From: Achromobacter deleyi
GTDB lineage: Bacteria > Pseudomonadota > Gammaproteobacteria > Burkholderiales > Burkholderiaceae_B
Length of the DNA stretch: 64,000 nt
Reading direction: 5' to 3'
Assembly: GCF_016127315.1 (NCBI RefSeq)
Contig: NZ_CP065997.1
Coordinates: forward strand, 3,100,001 to 3,164,000
In this document: positions 26,072 to 35,384 of the stretch, one piece after another
How the letters are laid out: each line of letters starts with the position of its first letter
Numbering within the stretch: the first letter of the stretch is position 1
Program-made: the position numbers and the translations under genes
Notes under the pieces: generated by a model
Databases searched by the model: none
What the model saw: the letters and a program-made list of their open reading frames with translations, nothing else
Told to the model about the DNA's origin: nothing

Positions 26072-26506
26072 ATGGCACGATTCAATTTCACCCAAGACCC
26101 CGAAGAACCCGATCTTTGGGCGGCGGAAAACGTGCCCGTGGGCGAAGGCCGCCCGCCGATCCACGTCATGATCCAGACCGACGGCGAAGAGCCGGACGGC
26201 GCCGCCTCCAAGGTGGTCAAGGCCATCATCGACAACCTCGACGAGCAGATCCTGGCCGCGGCCGACTTCCTGCTGGACAACTACTCGTACGAGCACTGCA
26301 AGAAGCTCGGCATCGAGGACGACCAGCTGCTGCGCGAGGAAACCGCCGAAGCCATGGCCGATAAGGCCGTGCTGCGGGCGCTGTGGCTGTTCGATGAGGA
26401 TGGCGACGGCTACGAACTGTGGTTCACGCTGCCCTGGGACCCGGTCCACACCTATGACGTCGAATTCGAGGATGGCACCCCGGTGTCGTGCTCGGTCAAC
26501 GACTGA
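26072..26506 (+). CDS. Hypothetical acidic protein
   Basis: A 144-residue, strongly acidic protein. MARFNFTQDPEEPDLWAAENV opens it, followed by a helical region (VVKAIIDNLDEQILAAADFLLDNYSYEHCKKLG) and a beta-rich end (DGDGYELWFTLPWDPVHTYDVEFEDGTPVSC). No signal peptide or membrane helix. I do not recognise the family with certainty. It lies alone after the phn operon and is convergent with the secreted protein gene. Confidence 0.65.
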   Translation: MARFNFTQDPEEPDLWAAENVPVGEGRPPIHVMIQTDGEEPDGAASKVVKAIIDNLDEQILAAADFLLDNYSYEHCKKLGIEDDQLLREETAEAMADKAVLRALWLFDEDGDGYELWFTLPWDPVHTYDVEFEDGTPVSCSVND

Positions 26507-26546
26507 TCTGCCCCGACGCGCGCCGCCCCGGCGGGCGGCCGCGCGT

Positions 26547-26924
26547 TCAGCGGGCCAGCTCGAAGCGGGTCGCGCGGGCCTCGCCCAGCGAGTCGTCGTA
26601 GCGATATCGCAATTTCAGCGGCTTGCCCTTGCGCACGGCGGCCATGTTGGCGCCGTCCAGCGCCACGTCGATCTGGCGGTCGACGAATTCGGTGCAGTCG
26701 GTATCGGCGCGCGCGCCTTCGGGGATATCGGCCGCCTTCACATTCAGCCGGAACAACAGATGCGAGACCTCGGTGCCGTCGGTACGGTACTGGCGCATCT
26801 GCACGGGCGGGTTGGCGACGGTGCCGGACAGGTCGCAGGAAATGCGGGTCCAGGCGTGGGCGGAGGGCAGGGCGGCCATCAGGGCGGCCGCCGCGAGCGC
26901 GTGGCGCGGGCGTAACGATTTCAT
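26547..26924 (-). CDS. Hypothetical secreted protein
   Basis: A 125-residue protein with a Sec signal peptide (MKSLRPRHALAAAALMAALPSAHA, cleavage near AHA-W). The mature part is about 100 residues with two cysteines (ISCDLSG and DTDCTEF), which could form one disulfide. No family recognised. It is upstream of nothing on its strand within 40 bases; the neighbouring acidic protein is convergent. Confidence 0.65.
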   Translation of the reverse strand: MKSLRPRHALAAAALMAALPSAHAWTRISCDLSGTVANPPVQMRQYRTDGTEVSHLLFRLNVKAADIPEGARADTDCTEFVDRQIDVALDGANMAAVRKGKPLKLRYRYDDSLGEARATRFELAR

Positions 26925-27030
26925 GGCATGTGCAATGAGCGCCGCCGCCTTGGCGCGGTGCCCTTAAGGGGTGCCGAGGGGCTTCTATGTTGCGCCGGGC
27001 GACCGCGCCGGTCAAGGCCGGCCGCCCCAT

Positions 27031-27062
27031 GAAAAAAGGCCCCGCATCATGCGCGGGGCCTT
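27031..27062 (-). terminator. Rho-independent terminator of the DAACS symporter gene
   Basis: Perfect 9-bp arms AGGCCCCGC / GCGGGGCCT with a 7-base loop, and a run of six A on the plus strand (27032-27037), i.e. U-run on the minus-strand transcript. It lies 43 bases after the symporter stop. Confidence 0.85.
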
Positions 27063-27103
27063 CGCCGGAGGATTCAGAAACGCGTCAGCGCGACGCGCCG
27101 CGC

Positions 27104-28381
27104 TCAGGCGTCGCGGGTCGCCGGCTGGGCGTTGTCGGCCTTGGGCGCCAGGTCCTCTTCGTTGCCTTCCATCTTGGCGATGACGGCGGTGGCCAGGCTG
27201 TTGCCGACCACGTTGGTGGCGGTGCGGCCCATGTCGAAGAACTGGTCGATGCCCATGATGAGCAGCAGGCCGGCCTCGGGCAGGTGGAACATCGGCAGCG
27301 TCGCGGCCACCACCACCAGCGAAGCGCGCGCCACGCCGGCCATGCCCTTGCTGGTCACCATCAGCACCAGCAGCAGCGTCAGCTGCTGCGAGAAGCTCAT
27401 CTCGATGTTGTAGGCCTGCGCGATGAACAGCACCGCGAACGACTGGTACATCATCGAGCCGTCCAGGTTGAACGAGTAGCCCAGCGGCAGCACGAAGCCC
27501 GAGATGCGCTTGGACACGCCGAAACGCTCCAGCGCCTCGATGGTCTTGGGGTAGGCCGATTCGCTGCTGGCGGTCGAGAAGGCCAGCAGGGTCGGTTCCT
27601 TGATCAGGCCGCCCAGGCGGAAGGTCGAACGGCCCAGGAACAGGTAGCCCACGCCGAACAGGATGGCCCACAGCAGCGCCAGGCCCAGGTAGAACTCGCC
27701 GATCAGCTTGCCGTAGCTGACCAGCACGCCCAGGCCCTCGGTGGTGATGGCGGCGGCCATGGCGGCGAACACGCCCAGCGGCGCGAAGCGCATCACGTAG
27801 TCGGTGACGCGGAACATGATCTTGGCCAGCTCGTCGATCATGTTGTAGATGGTGTTGTGGCCCTTGCCGCGGACGAATGACAACGCCGCGCCGAAGAACA
27901 GCGAGAACACCAGGATCTGCAGGATCTCGTTGTTGGCCATGGCTTCGGCGATGCTCTTGGGGAACACGTGCGCGATGAAGGCCTTGAGGGTGAAGTCGCC
28001 GGTCTTCAGGCCGGCGGTGGCGGCCGCGTCGGGCAGCGCCAGGTTCAGGTGCGCGCCGGGCTGGAAGATGTTGACTAGCGCCAGGCCCAGCAGCAGCGAG
28101 ATGGCCGAGGCGGCGATGAACCAGAACATGGCGCGCAGGCCGATGCGGCCGACGGCGCTGGCGTCGCTCATGCTGGCCAGGCCGGACACCAGGGTGGCGA
28201 ATACCAGGGGCGCGATGATCATCTTGATCATGCGCAGGAAGATGTCGGTGATCAGGCTGAAGTACGAGGCGATTTCCTTGGCCTCTTGCGCGTTCTGCGC
28301 ATACTTGTTGCAGAAATAACCCACCACGACGCCCAGCACCATGGCGATGCCGATGTAACGCGTCAGCTTCTTAGTATTCAT
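27104..28381 (-). CDS. Dicarboxylate/amino acid:cation symporter (DAACS family)
   Basis: A 425-residue membrane protein of the DAACS (GltP/DctA) family. Hallmark motifs: FLRMIKMIIAPLVFATLVSG, the re-entrant loop serines ASSESAYPKTIEALE, GYSFNLDGSMMYQSFAVLFIAQ, and GIDQFFDMGRTATNVVGNSLAT. The substrate is a C4-dicarboxylate or acidic amino acid; sequence alone does not decide. Methionine 28381 gives the family N-terminus; upstream in-frame residues are unrelated. Confidence 0.93.
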   Translation of the reverse strand: MNTKKLTRYIGIAMVLGVVVGYFCNKYAQNAQEAKEIASYFSLITDIFLRMIKMIIAPLVFATLVSGLASMSDASAVGRIGLRAMFWFIAASAISLLLGLALVNIFQPGAHLNLALPDAAATAGLKTGDFTLKAFIAHVFPKSIAEAMANNEILQILVFSLFFGAALSFVRGKGHNTIYNMIDELAKIMFRVTDYVMRFAPLGVFAAMAAAITTEGLGVLVSYGKLIGEFYLGLALLWAILFGVGYLFLGRSTFRLGGLIKEPTLLAFSTASSESAYPKTIEALERFGVSKRISGFVLPLGYSFNLDGSMMYQSFAVLFIAQAYNIEMSFSQQLTLLLVLMVTSKGMAGVARASLVVVAATLPMFHLPEAGLLLIMGIDQFFDMGRTATNVVGNSLATAVIAKMEGNEEDLAPKADNAQPATRDA

Positions 28382-28685
28382 CTTCAAAAACGGAAAACAG
28401 GGACCCGATCGGTCGGCCGGATAGGCCTTACCCGCCGGCATGGGGCGGGGCGAAGCGGTCCAATGACGGATATGCCGGAGGGGACCCGGAGCGGCGCGGG
28501 TTAACCCTTGGGGCGCGATGTTAACGCCGCGAACCTGACAGTTAGTTGTCAGGTTGGGGACGGGTCATACCTGACTGCCGGCGGCGCCGCGTCATGACAA
28601 AATGGGCTGGCCCGATCCGGCCCCGCCGTGCCGGGCACAAAAAAATAGGGCCGCGACGGCCCGCCACCCATGAGGAGACAGAGCT
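28382..28685. other. 304-bp divergent intergenic region
   Basis: Holds the presumed promoters of the symporter (minus) and the SMP-30 gene (plus). The only clear element is the inverted repeat at 28532-28555. The end of the region, ATAGGGCCGCGACGGCCC, is a small hairpin just upstream of the SMP-30 ribosome binding site (GAGGAGACAG). Confidence 0.5.
28532..28555. promoter_or_regulatory. Inverted repeat, possible operator
   Basis: Perfect 9-bp arms AACCTGACA / TGTCAGGTT with a 6-bp spacer, 131 bp upstream of the SMP-30 gene. A further half-site ACCTGAC occurs at about 28567. No T-run, so it is unlikely to be a terminator. The binding protein is unknown. Confidence 0.55.
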
Positions 28686-29585
28686 ATGCCGAAACGCGAA
28701 TTGTCCGTGCTGGTGTCGGGGTACACGTTCCTGGAGGGCCTGCGCTGGCACGAGGGGCGCCTGTGGGCGTCCGATTTCTATACGGGCAAGGTGATCGCCG
28801 CCGACCTGCAGGGGCGGGCCGAGGTGATCTGCCGGGTGCTGGAGCAGCCCTCGGGCCTGGGCTGGCTGCCCGACGGGCGGCTGCTGATCTCTTCCATGAA
28901 AGACCGCAAGCTGCTGCGCCGTGAGGCGGATGGCCGGCTGGTGCCGCACGCGGACCTGTGGGCGCTGACCGGCGGCCCGATCAACGACCTGGTGGTCGAC
29001 GCCCAGGGCCGCGCCTATGTCGGAAACTTCGGTTTCGACCTGATGGCGGGCCAACCCTTCGCCACCACCACCCTGGTGCGGGTGGACCCGGACGGGGTGG
29101 CGCAGGTGGTGGCGGACGGGCTGTGGTTTCCCAACGGCTCGTTCATCAGCCCCGACGGCAAGACCCTGATCGTCAACGAGACCTTCGGCAACCGCATCTC
29201 GGAATTCGACATCCTGCCCGACGGCGCCCTGGGACCGCGGCGCGACTGGGCCCACTTCGGCGCCCTGCCGGACTCCGATGACCTGGCGGTGCTGATCGCG
29301 GCGTCGGCCATCGGCCCGGACGGCGGCGCGCTGGACGCCGAGGGCGCGCTGTGGGTGGCCGACGCCATCGGCAAGCGCATCGTGCGGATGGCTCGCGGCG
29401 GCCGGATCCTGGAACAGATCGATACCGGCGAGCTGGGCATCTTCGCCGCCGCCCTGGGCGGACCGGACGGTAGAACGCTGTTCATGGCGGCGGCGCCCGA
29501 TTTCATCGAGGCCAACCGCCGCGCCAAGCCGGAAGGGCGGATCCTGGTGACCGAGGTGGATGTGCCGCACGCGGGACGGCCGTAG
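28686..29585 (+). CDS. SMP-30/gluconolactonase/LRE family protein
   Basis: A 299-residue six-bladed beta-propeller of the SMP-30 family: FLEGLRWHEGRLWASDFYTGKV, the Asn-containing PINDLVVDAQGRAYVGNFG, and WFPNGSFISPDGKTL, with the metal ligands Glu near the start and Asp/Asn later. Such enzymes hydrolyse sugar or aldono-lactones. Substrate not evident. It converges on the IclR gene. Confidence 0.88.
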   Translation: MPKRELSVLVSGYTFLEGLRWHEGRLWASDFYTGKVIAADLQGRAEVICRVLEQPSGLGWLPDGRLLISSMKDRKLLRREADGRLVPHADLWALTGGPINDLVVDAQGRAYVGNFGFDLMAGQPFATTTLVRVDPDGVAQVVADGLWFPNGSFISPDGKTLIVNETFGNRISEFDILPDGALGPRRDWAHFGALPDSDDLAVLIAASAIGPDGGALDAEGALWVADAIGKRIVRMARGGRILEQIDTGELGIFAAALGGPDGRTLFMAAAPDFIEANRRAKPEGRILVTEVDVPHAGRP

Positions 29586-29603
29586 CGCGCCCCTCCAGTC
29601 GCC

Positions 29604-30377
29604 TCAGGAGCGGTTGGGGCGCCCACTGAGGGCGCGCGCGGCCGATACCGCCAGCGAACTGAAGCGCTGGGAAAAGGACTCCAGCGTCCATTCCGCCAAC
29701 AGGCCGGAAATGTGGATGGCGGCCAGCGGGCGGCCGCTGTGGTCGACTACGGCGCTGGCCAGCACGATCTCGCCCACCATGCTTTCTTCCATGCAGAGGG
29801 CGTACCCCTGTACCCGCGCCTCGCGCACGCGCTCGCGGATCCGCTCGGGATCGGTAATGGTCTTGGGGGTCAGCGGCCGCAGGTCGCTGCGCGCCAGTAT
29901 GTCATCGACCTCGGCGTCGGTCAGGTGCGACATGACTGCCCGGCCGCCGGAGGACGAGAAGGTGGGCATGCGCCGGCCCACCAAGGTGGCGTAGAAGGTC
30001 TGGCGCTTGGTCTGGCGGCGCAGCGCGTAAACGATGGTCAGGTCATCGAACAGGCTCAGGTCGACCCGCTCGCCGCACTCCTGCTGCAGTTGTTCCAGGA
30101 TGGGCGTGGCGCGCTCCAGCAGCGGATGGCCGCGCAGGAAGTCGAAAGTCCGGTCCAGGATCTTTTTGCCCAGCACGTAGCCGCGCTGGTTGCTACCGCG
30201 TTCGAGGTAGCCCAGCGCCACCAGCGTATGCAACATGCGCTGGGTCGAGCTGCGGTCCAGTCCCGACAATTCCGTCAGCTCGTTCAGGCTGAGCGGACCG
30301 GGGTGGCTGGAAAAAGCCTCGAGGATGCCAAAGCCTTTCGCCAGGGATTGGTTGAACCGGGTCTCGGTTGTGGCCAT
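29604..30377 (-). CDS. IclR family transcriptional regulator
   Basis: A 257-residue IclR protein: HTH near residues 28-60 (LSLNELTELSGLDRSSTQRMLHTLVALGYLER) and a GAF-like effector domain with the usual VGRRMPTFSSSGGRAVMSHL and SGLLAEWTLESF segments. It is divergent from the M20-ABC transporter-amidase operon across 230 bp containing a strong palindrome, so it probably controls that operon. Confidence 0.9.
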   Translation of the reverse strand: MATTETRFNQSLAKGFGILEAFSSHPGPLSLNELTELSGLDRSSTQRMLHTLVALGYLERGSNQRGYVLGKKILDRTFDFLRGHPLLERATPILEQLQQECGERVDLSLFDDLTIVYALRRQTKRQTFYATLVGRRMPTFSSSGGRAVMSHLTDAEVDDILARSDLRPLTPKTITDPERIRERVREARVQGYALCMEESMVGEIVLASAVVDHSGRPLAAIHISGLLAEWTLESFSQRFSSLAVSAARALSGRPNRS

Positions 30378-30513
30378 GTCGATCTACTCCATTCTCTTTG
30401 TTTTGATGGCGTTGCAACGGCGCGTTGTCGTTGGGGCGCCGGATACGCACTGTAGCGGCAACCGCCCGCGACCAGGCTAGGGAAATCACCCATGTTTTCG
30501 TATTGCCCGCCGC

Positions 30514-30570
30514 TTGTACGAACTCTATCATGTCAAATATAGATATCTAAGTATCAAATATTGATACTTA
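30514..30570 (+). promoter_or_regulatory. AT-rich promoter and IclR-type operator
   Basis: -35 TTGTAC (30514-30519), 18-bp spacer, -10 TATAGA (30538-30543). A near-perfect palindrome follows at 30548-30570: arms TAAGTATCAA and TTGATACTTA (10 bp) with a 3-bp spacer, at the expected transcription start. Further TCAAATAT / TTTGATAT sequences flank it. The stretch 30525-30590 is far more AT-rich than the rest of the window. Confidence 0.6.
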
Positions 30571-30607
30571 TGATGTTTGATATTTCATAGCCAACAAGGG
30601 GAGTGCA

Positions 30608-31930
30608 ATGACCGCCGTCGCAGCAGCCAGCCTGAGTCAGGACCAGATCGCCGGAGCCGTGGGCAGGCTTCGCCAGTACATGACCGACACGCTGACGGGA
30701 TTCGTGCAGTGCCGCAGCCTGCCCGGCGAGGAAATGTCGGCCGCCCGCTTCCTGGAAGACGCGCTGGCGCAGCTGGGGCTGGCGTCCGAGCGCATCGCGT
30801 TGCGGACCGAGGAATTGAAGAACCTGCCGCTGTACTCGCCGGCCTGCTGCCCCGACGGCGGCCGCTACAACGTGCTGGCGCGCCATGAGCCGCGCGCCGC
30901 GGGCGGACGCGCCGTGCTTTTCAATGGCCACCTGGACGTCGTGCCGACCGGTCCGCATGAACTGTGGGACCCGGCGCCGTTCGACGGCGAATTACGTGAC
31001 GGCTGGCTGTACGGCCGAGGCGCGGGCGACATGAAGGCCGGCATCATCTGCGCGCTGGCGGCATTCAAGGCCCTGCAGGACCTGGGCGTGCAACCCGCCG
31101 GCGCCGTAGGCTTCAACGGCGTGCTTGAAGAGGAGAACACCGGCAACGGCACCCTGGCCACGGTTTCCGCGCTGCAGAGCGCGATCGCCGCAGCCAAGCT
31201 CAGCGCCTTCGACGCGGTCGTCATTCCCGAGCCCACGCATGAGCGCATGATGAGCGCCCAGCTCGGCGTGTTCTGGATGTACGTGGACATCGTGGGCCGG
31301 CCCGCACATGCCGCCTACATGACCACGGGTGTCAATCCGGTCGAGACTGGCTTGCGGATTGTCGACGCGATGAAACGGCTCGAACACGAATGGAACCTGC
31401 CGGAGAATCGGCATCCGGCCTATCGCGAACATGCGCACCCCATCAACTTCAATCTCGGCCAGATCCACGCCGGCGACTGGAATTCGTCGGTGCCCAGCGT
31501 GTGCACGCTGGGCATGCGCATCGCCTGCTACCCCGATATGTCGATCGAGACCGCCAAGCAGCGGGTGCTGGCGTGCATCCGCGAGGTCGAGGCCGGACTG
31601 GCCGACAGCGACGTGCGCATCGACATCCGCTACGAAGGTTTCCACGCGCCAGGTTGCGAGTACGACCTGGAGGTGCCCGCGATGCAATTGCTGGCCGACG
31701 CCCACCGCCGCGTGACTGGTGAACTGCCCCAGCCCACGGCGCTGACCGCGACCACCGATGGCCGCCATTTCCGCCTGATGATGGACGTGCCGGTCACCTG
31801 CTACGGCCCCCAGGTGAAAAACGTGCACGGTTTCAACGAATGCGTGTCGGTGGACAGCATGGTGCGCGTCGCCACCTCGCTGGCGCTCTTCATCAACGAC
31901 TGGTGCGGCGTCGAGCCGCGGCAAGCCTGA
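30608..31930 (+). CDS. M20 family deacylase (ArgE/DapE-like)
   Basis: A 440-residue zinc aminoacylase-type enzyme. Metal and catalytic motifs: FNGHLDVVP (His, Asp), GRGAGDMKAG (bridging Asp), EEENTGNG (general-base Glu pair), IPEPT and the C-terminal His in TDGRHF region, with the dimerisation domain between. It hydrolyses an amide bond of an N-acyl amino acid or similar compound. First gene of an operon with a peptide-type ABC transporter and an amidase, preceded by an AT-rich promoter. Substrate unknown. Confidence 0.88.
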   Translation: MTAVAAASLSQDQIAGAVGRLRQYMTDTLTGFVQCRSLPGEEMSAARFLEDALAQLGLASERIALRTEELKNLPLYSPACCPDGGRYNVLARHEPRAAGGRAVLFNGHLDVVPTGPHELWDPAPFDGELRDGWLYGRGAGDMKAGIICALAAFKALQDLGVQPAGAVGFNGVLEEENTGNGTLATVSALQSAIAAAKLSAFDAVVIPEPTHERMMSAQLGVFWMYVDIVGRPAHAAYMTTGVNPVETGLRIVDAMKRLEHEWNLPENRHPAYREHAHPINFNLGQIHAGDWNSSVPSVCTLGMRIACYPDMSIETAKQRVLACIREVEAGLADSDVRIDIRYEGFHAPGCEYDLEVPAMQLLADAHRRVTGELPQPTALTATTDGRHFRLMMDVPVTCYGPQVKNVHGFNECVSVDSMVRVATSLALFINDWCGVEPRQA

Positions 31931-31969
31931 ACCCATCTGCGTTCCCGCTTCTTTCTACGGATTCCTGCC

Positions 31970-33574
31970 ATGACTTTTTTCTTCGCCCGACGCGTCCTGG
32001 CGCGCTGCGCCCTGGCCGCGGCCAGCCTGCTGCCCTTTGCCGCCTCTCCGTCGCATGCCGCCGAAACCCCGCAATATGGCGGGGTGTTGACGGCCATCCT
32101 GAGCCCCGAGCCGCCGACCCTGAACGTGGCGGTGCAGCAGGTTGCCAGCACGCAGTTGGTGGCCGGCAAGATCTTCGAGAGCCTGTTGACGTATTCCTTC
32201 GACCTCAAGCCCCAGCCCGGCCTGGCGCGGTCGTGGGAGGTGTCGCCGGATCGCCTGACCTACACCTTCCATCTGCAGCCGCAGGTGCAATGGCACGACG
32301 GCAAGCCGTTCTCGTCCGATGACGTGGTGTTCACCTACACCAAAGTGCTGGCCAACACGCCGCGCACGCGCACCTTGATGGCCAATGTGCAGGAGATCTC
32401 GGCCCCGGACGCCGACACCGTGGTGTTCAAGCTGAAGCAGCCGTACTCGGCCTTCCTGTACGCGTTCGACATCGGCGGCGGGGCGATCCTGCCCAAGCAC
32501 CTGTACGACGTCGATACGCCGATCGGGCAGAACCCGAACAACAATGCGCCGATCGGCACCGGACCGTTCAAGTTCAAGCGTTGGGAACGCGGGTCGTATA
32601 TCGAGCTGGTCAAGAACGAACACTACTGGAAGGCGGGGCGTCCCTATCTGGACGGCATCACCTATCGCGTGATTCCCGATTCCGCCTCGCGCCGCGTGGC
32701 GCTGGAGCAGGGCACCGTGATGCAGGCCTGGCTGCAGGACATCGAGCCGGTGGACCTGGCGCGGGTGGTCAAGCTGCCCAACATCACCCAGACCCACAAG
32801 GGTTATGAATATTGGTCGACCATGCAATGGATCGAGTTGAATGGCGGCCGTGCGCCCTTTTCGGACAAGCGCTTCCGCCAGGCGCTGATGTACGGCATCA
32901 ATCGCCAGTTCATCGCTGACAAGATCATGTTCGGCACGGGCACGGTCGCCACCGGCCCCATCCACCACAACACGCGGTTCTATGACGCCAACGTCAAGTC
33001 CTATCCCTACGATCCGAAGCAGGCCATCGCCCTGCTCGACGAGATGGGCCTGAAGCCGGACGCCAAGGGCGTGCGCGCCACGATCGGCCTGATTCCACTG
33101 CCTTACGGCGAGATGCAGCGCCGCGTGGCCGAGTACATCAAGCAGAACCTGGCCAAGATCGGCGTGGCCGTGACGCTGGAGAACACCGACGTCGGCGGCT
33201 GGACCAGCCGCGTGGGCAACTGGGATTTCGATATGGGCGCGAACGGCGTGTTCCAGTACGGTGATCCGGCCATCGGCGTGTCCCGCACCTACCTGGGCAG
33301 CAACATCAAGAAGGGGCTGATGTTCACCAACACGTCGCAGTACAACAATCCGAAGGTCGATGCGCTGTTCAACGCCGCCGCCACCGCCGCCACCGACGAA
33401 GAACGCCAGAAACTCTATAGCGAGGTGCAGCGCATCCTGGTGGACGACGTGCCGGTGCTGTGGCTGGCCGACACCAACTACTCGACCCTGCTGAACAAGC
33501 GCGTGCATGACGCCGTGACCACCGCGCTCGGCGTGGTGGACACGCAGAGCGACGCCTGGCTGTCCAAAGAATGA
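31970..33574 (+). CDS. Peptide/oligopeptide-type ABC transporter substrate-binding protein
   Basis: A 534-residue family-5 solute-binding protein (DppA/OppA class). Signal peptide MTFFFARRVLARCALAAASLLPFAASPSHA, then YGGVLTAILSPEPPTLN and YTFHLQPQVQWHDGKPFSSDDVVFTY, the family's typical opening. It captures a peptide or opine-like ligand in the periplasm. It starts 39 bases after the M20 gene and overlaps the first permease by four bases. Confidence 0.92.
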   Translation: MTFFFARRVLARCALAAASLLPFAASPSHAAETPQYGGVLTAILSPEPPTLNVAVQQVASTQLVAGKIFESLLTYSFDLKPQPGLARSWEVSPDRLTYTFHLQPQVQWHDGKPFSSDDVVFTYTKVLANTPRTRTLMANVQEISAPDADTVVFKLKQPYSAFLYAFDIGGGAILPKHLYDVDTPIGQNPNNNAPIGTGPFKFKRWERGSYIELVKNEHYWKAGRPYLDGITYRVIPDSASRRVALEQGTVMQAWLQDIEPVDLARVVKLPNITQTHKGYEYWSTMQWIELNGGRAPFSDKRFRQALMYGINRQFIADKIMFGTGTVATGPIHHNTRFYDANVKSYPYDPKQAIALLDEMGLKPDAKGVRATIGLIPLPYGEMQRRVAEYIKQNLAKIGVAVTLENTDVGGWTSRVGNWDFDMGANGVFQYGDPAIGVSRTYLGSNIKKGLMFTNTSQYNNPKVDALFNAAATAATDEERQKLYSEVQRILVDDVPVLWLADTNYSTLLNKRVHDAVTTALGVVDTQSDAWLSKE

Positions 33575-34548
33575 AGAAGATCGCCAAGTTCCTGGCGAAC
33601 CGGGTGGTCAAGAGCGTCCTGGTTCTGCTGATGATCGCGCTCTTCAACTTCTTCCTGGTGCGGGCCGCGCCAGGCGATCCGGCCGTGATCCTGGCGGGCC
33701 AGTCGGGCGCGGTGGACGCCGAGTTCATCGCCAAGCTGCGCCAGGAATTCGGCCTGGACAAGCCGATCCCGGTGCAGCTGGGCCACTATCTGAAGAATGT
33801 CGCCACGTTCGACTTGGGGTATTCCTATCGCCAGCAGGCGCCGGTGGCGAGCCTGATCCTGCAGCACCTGCCCGCGACCTTGCTGTTGACCCTGTCGGCT
33901 TTCGCCTTCGCGCTGCTGGCGGGCGTCAGCCTGGGCACCCAGGCCGCGCTGCGGGTGGGGAAGTGGGGCGATACCGTCATCACGACCCTGTCGATGCTGG
34001 CCTACGCGACGCCGCTGTTCTGGGTCGGGTTGATGCTGGTGCTGCTGTTTTCGGTGAACCTGGAATGGCTGCCCGCGTTCGGCTATGAAAGCGTCGGCGC
34101 CAACCTGACCGGCCTGGCCCGCGTGGCCGACGTGGCCAGGCACTTGTTGTTGCCGGCGTTGACCCTGGGCATGTTCTACATGGCCGTCTACGCCCGGCTG
34201 ACGCGCGCCTCCATCCTGGAAATCAGCCAGCTGGATTTCGTCAAGACGGCTCGCGCCAAGGGCTTGTCCGAGCGCACGGTGATCGTGCGCCACGTGCTGC
34301 GCAATGCGCTACTGCCCGTCATCACTTATGCCGGCATCCAGGCCGGGGGACTGATTGGCGGGTCGCTGCTGGTGGAGACCGTGTTCGCCTGGCCCGGCAT
34401 CGGCCGGCTGGCGTTCGACGCCTTGATCCAGCGTGACTACAGCGTGCTGCTCGGCGTGTTCTTCATGGCCTCCCTGATCGTGGTCGTGGTCAACCTCGTC
34501 ACCGACATCCTGTACACGGTGGCGGACCCCAGGATCGAACTCAAATGA
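33571..34548 (+). CDS. Peptide-type ABC transporter permease (DppB-like)
   Basis: A 325-residue inner-membrane permease with about six transmembrane segments and the coupling motif DFVKTARAKGLSERTVIVRHVLRNALLPVITYAG. N-terminus KSVLVLLMIALFNFFLVRAAPGDPAV is typical DppB. It overlaps the next permease gene (ATGA). Confidence 0.93.
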   Translation: MKKIAKFLANRVVKSVLVLLMIALFNFFLVRAAPGDPAVILAGQSGAVDAEFIAKLRQEFGLDKPIPVQLGHYLKNVATFDLGYSYRQQAPVASLILQHLPATLLLTLSAFAFALLAGVSLGTQAALRVGKWGDTVITTLSMLAYATPLFWVGLMLVLLFSVNLEWLPAFGYESVGANLTGLARVADVARHLLLPALTLGMFYMAVYARLTRASILEISQLDFVKTARAKGLSERTVIVRHVLRNALLPVITYAGIQAGGLIGGSLLVETVFAWPGIGRLAFDALIQRDYSVLLGVFFMASLIVVVVNLVTDILYTVADPRIELK

Positions 34549-35384
34549 AAGCCTTCATGCAATCGTTCTGCCGCAACAAGGGCGGTGTCATGGGTCTGAT
34601 TGTGCTGGCGATGGTCACGCTGGTGGCGATCTCCGCCAGCTGGATCTTCCCGGACAGTCCGTGGGACATCATCAACGGGCCTTTCATGCCGCCGTTGTCC
34701 GACGGCGCCTTGCTGGGCACCGACACGCTGGGCCGCGACATCGCCACCGGCATCGCCTATGGCTCGCGCATCACGCTGGTGCTGGCCGCGGTGTCCACGG
34801 CGGTCTCCATCCTGGTGGGTATCACGGTCGGCGCGCTGGCCGGTTTCTATGGCGGTCGGGTGGACCAGGCCATCGTCGGTTTCATCGAACTGTTCCAGAC
34901 CATTCCCAGTTTCTTCCTGGCAGTGGTGCTGGTGGCCATCCTGACACCCAACATGGCCACGGTGATCTTCGCCATCGCGGTGGTCTCGTGGCCGCCGCTG
35001 GCGCGCCTGGTGCGGGCGGAGTTCATGAGCCTGAAGAACCGCGAATTCGTGCAGGCGGCGATGCTGTCGGGTCAGTCCAACCTGCGCATCATCCTGACGC
35101 AGATCCTGCCCAACAGCCTTTCGCCCGTGATCGTGTCGGGGTCGTTGATGATTGCCAGCTCGATCCTGCTGGAATCGGCCCTGAGCTTTCTGGGCCTGGG
35201 CGACCCCAATGCGATGACTTGGGGCTACATCATCGGCGCCTCGCGCAGCGTGCTGCGCGACGCCTGGTGGATGAGCGTGTTCCCGGGCGTGGCGATCCTG
35301 TTGACCGTGCTGTCGCTCAACCTGATCGGCGAAGCGCTGAACGACGCGCTCAATCCCAAACTGGCCCGCAGGAGGACGACGTGA
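34545..35384 (+). CDS. Peptide-type ABC transporter permease (DppC-like)
   Basis: A 279-residue permease: LLGTDTLGRDIATGIAYGSRITLVLA and the coupling segment EFVQAAMLSGQSNLRIILTQILPNSLSP are DppC hallmarks. Partner of the DppB-like protein. Its stop overlaps the start of the fused ATPase. Confidence 0.93.
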   Translation: MKAFMQSFCRNKGGVMGLIVLAMVTLVAISASWIFPDSPWDIINGPFMPPLSDGALLGTDTLGRDIATGIAYGSRITLVLAAVSTAVSILVGITVGALAGFYGGRVDQAIVGFIELFQTIPSFFLAVVLVAILTPNMATVIFAIAVVSWPPLARLVRAEFMSLKNREFVQAAMLSGQSNLRIILTQILPNSLSPVIVSGSLMIASSILLESALSFLGLGDPNAMTWGYIIGASRSVLRDAWWMSVFPGVAILLTVLSLNLIGEALNDALNPKLARRRTT

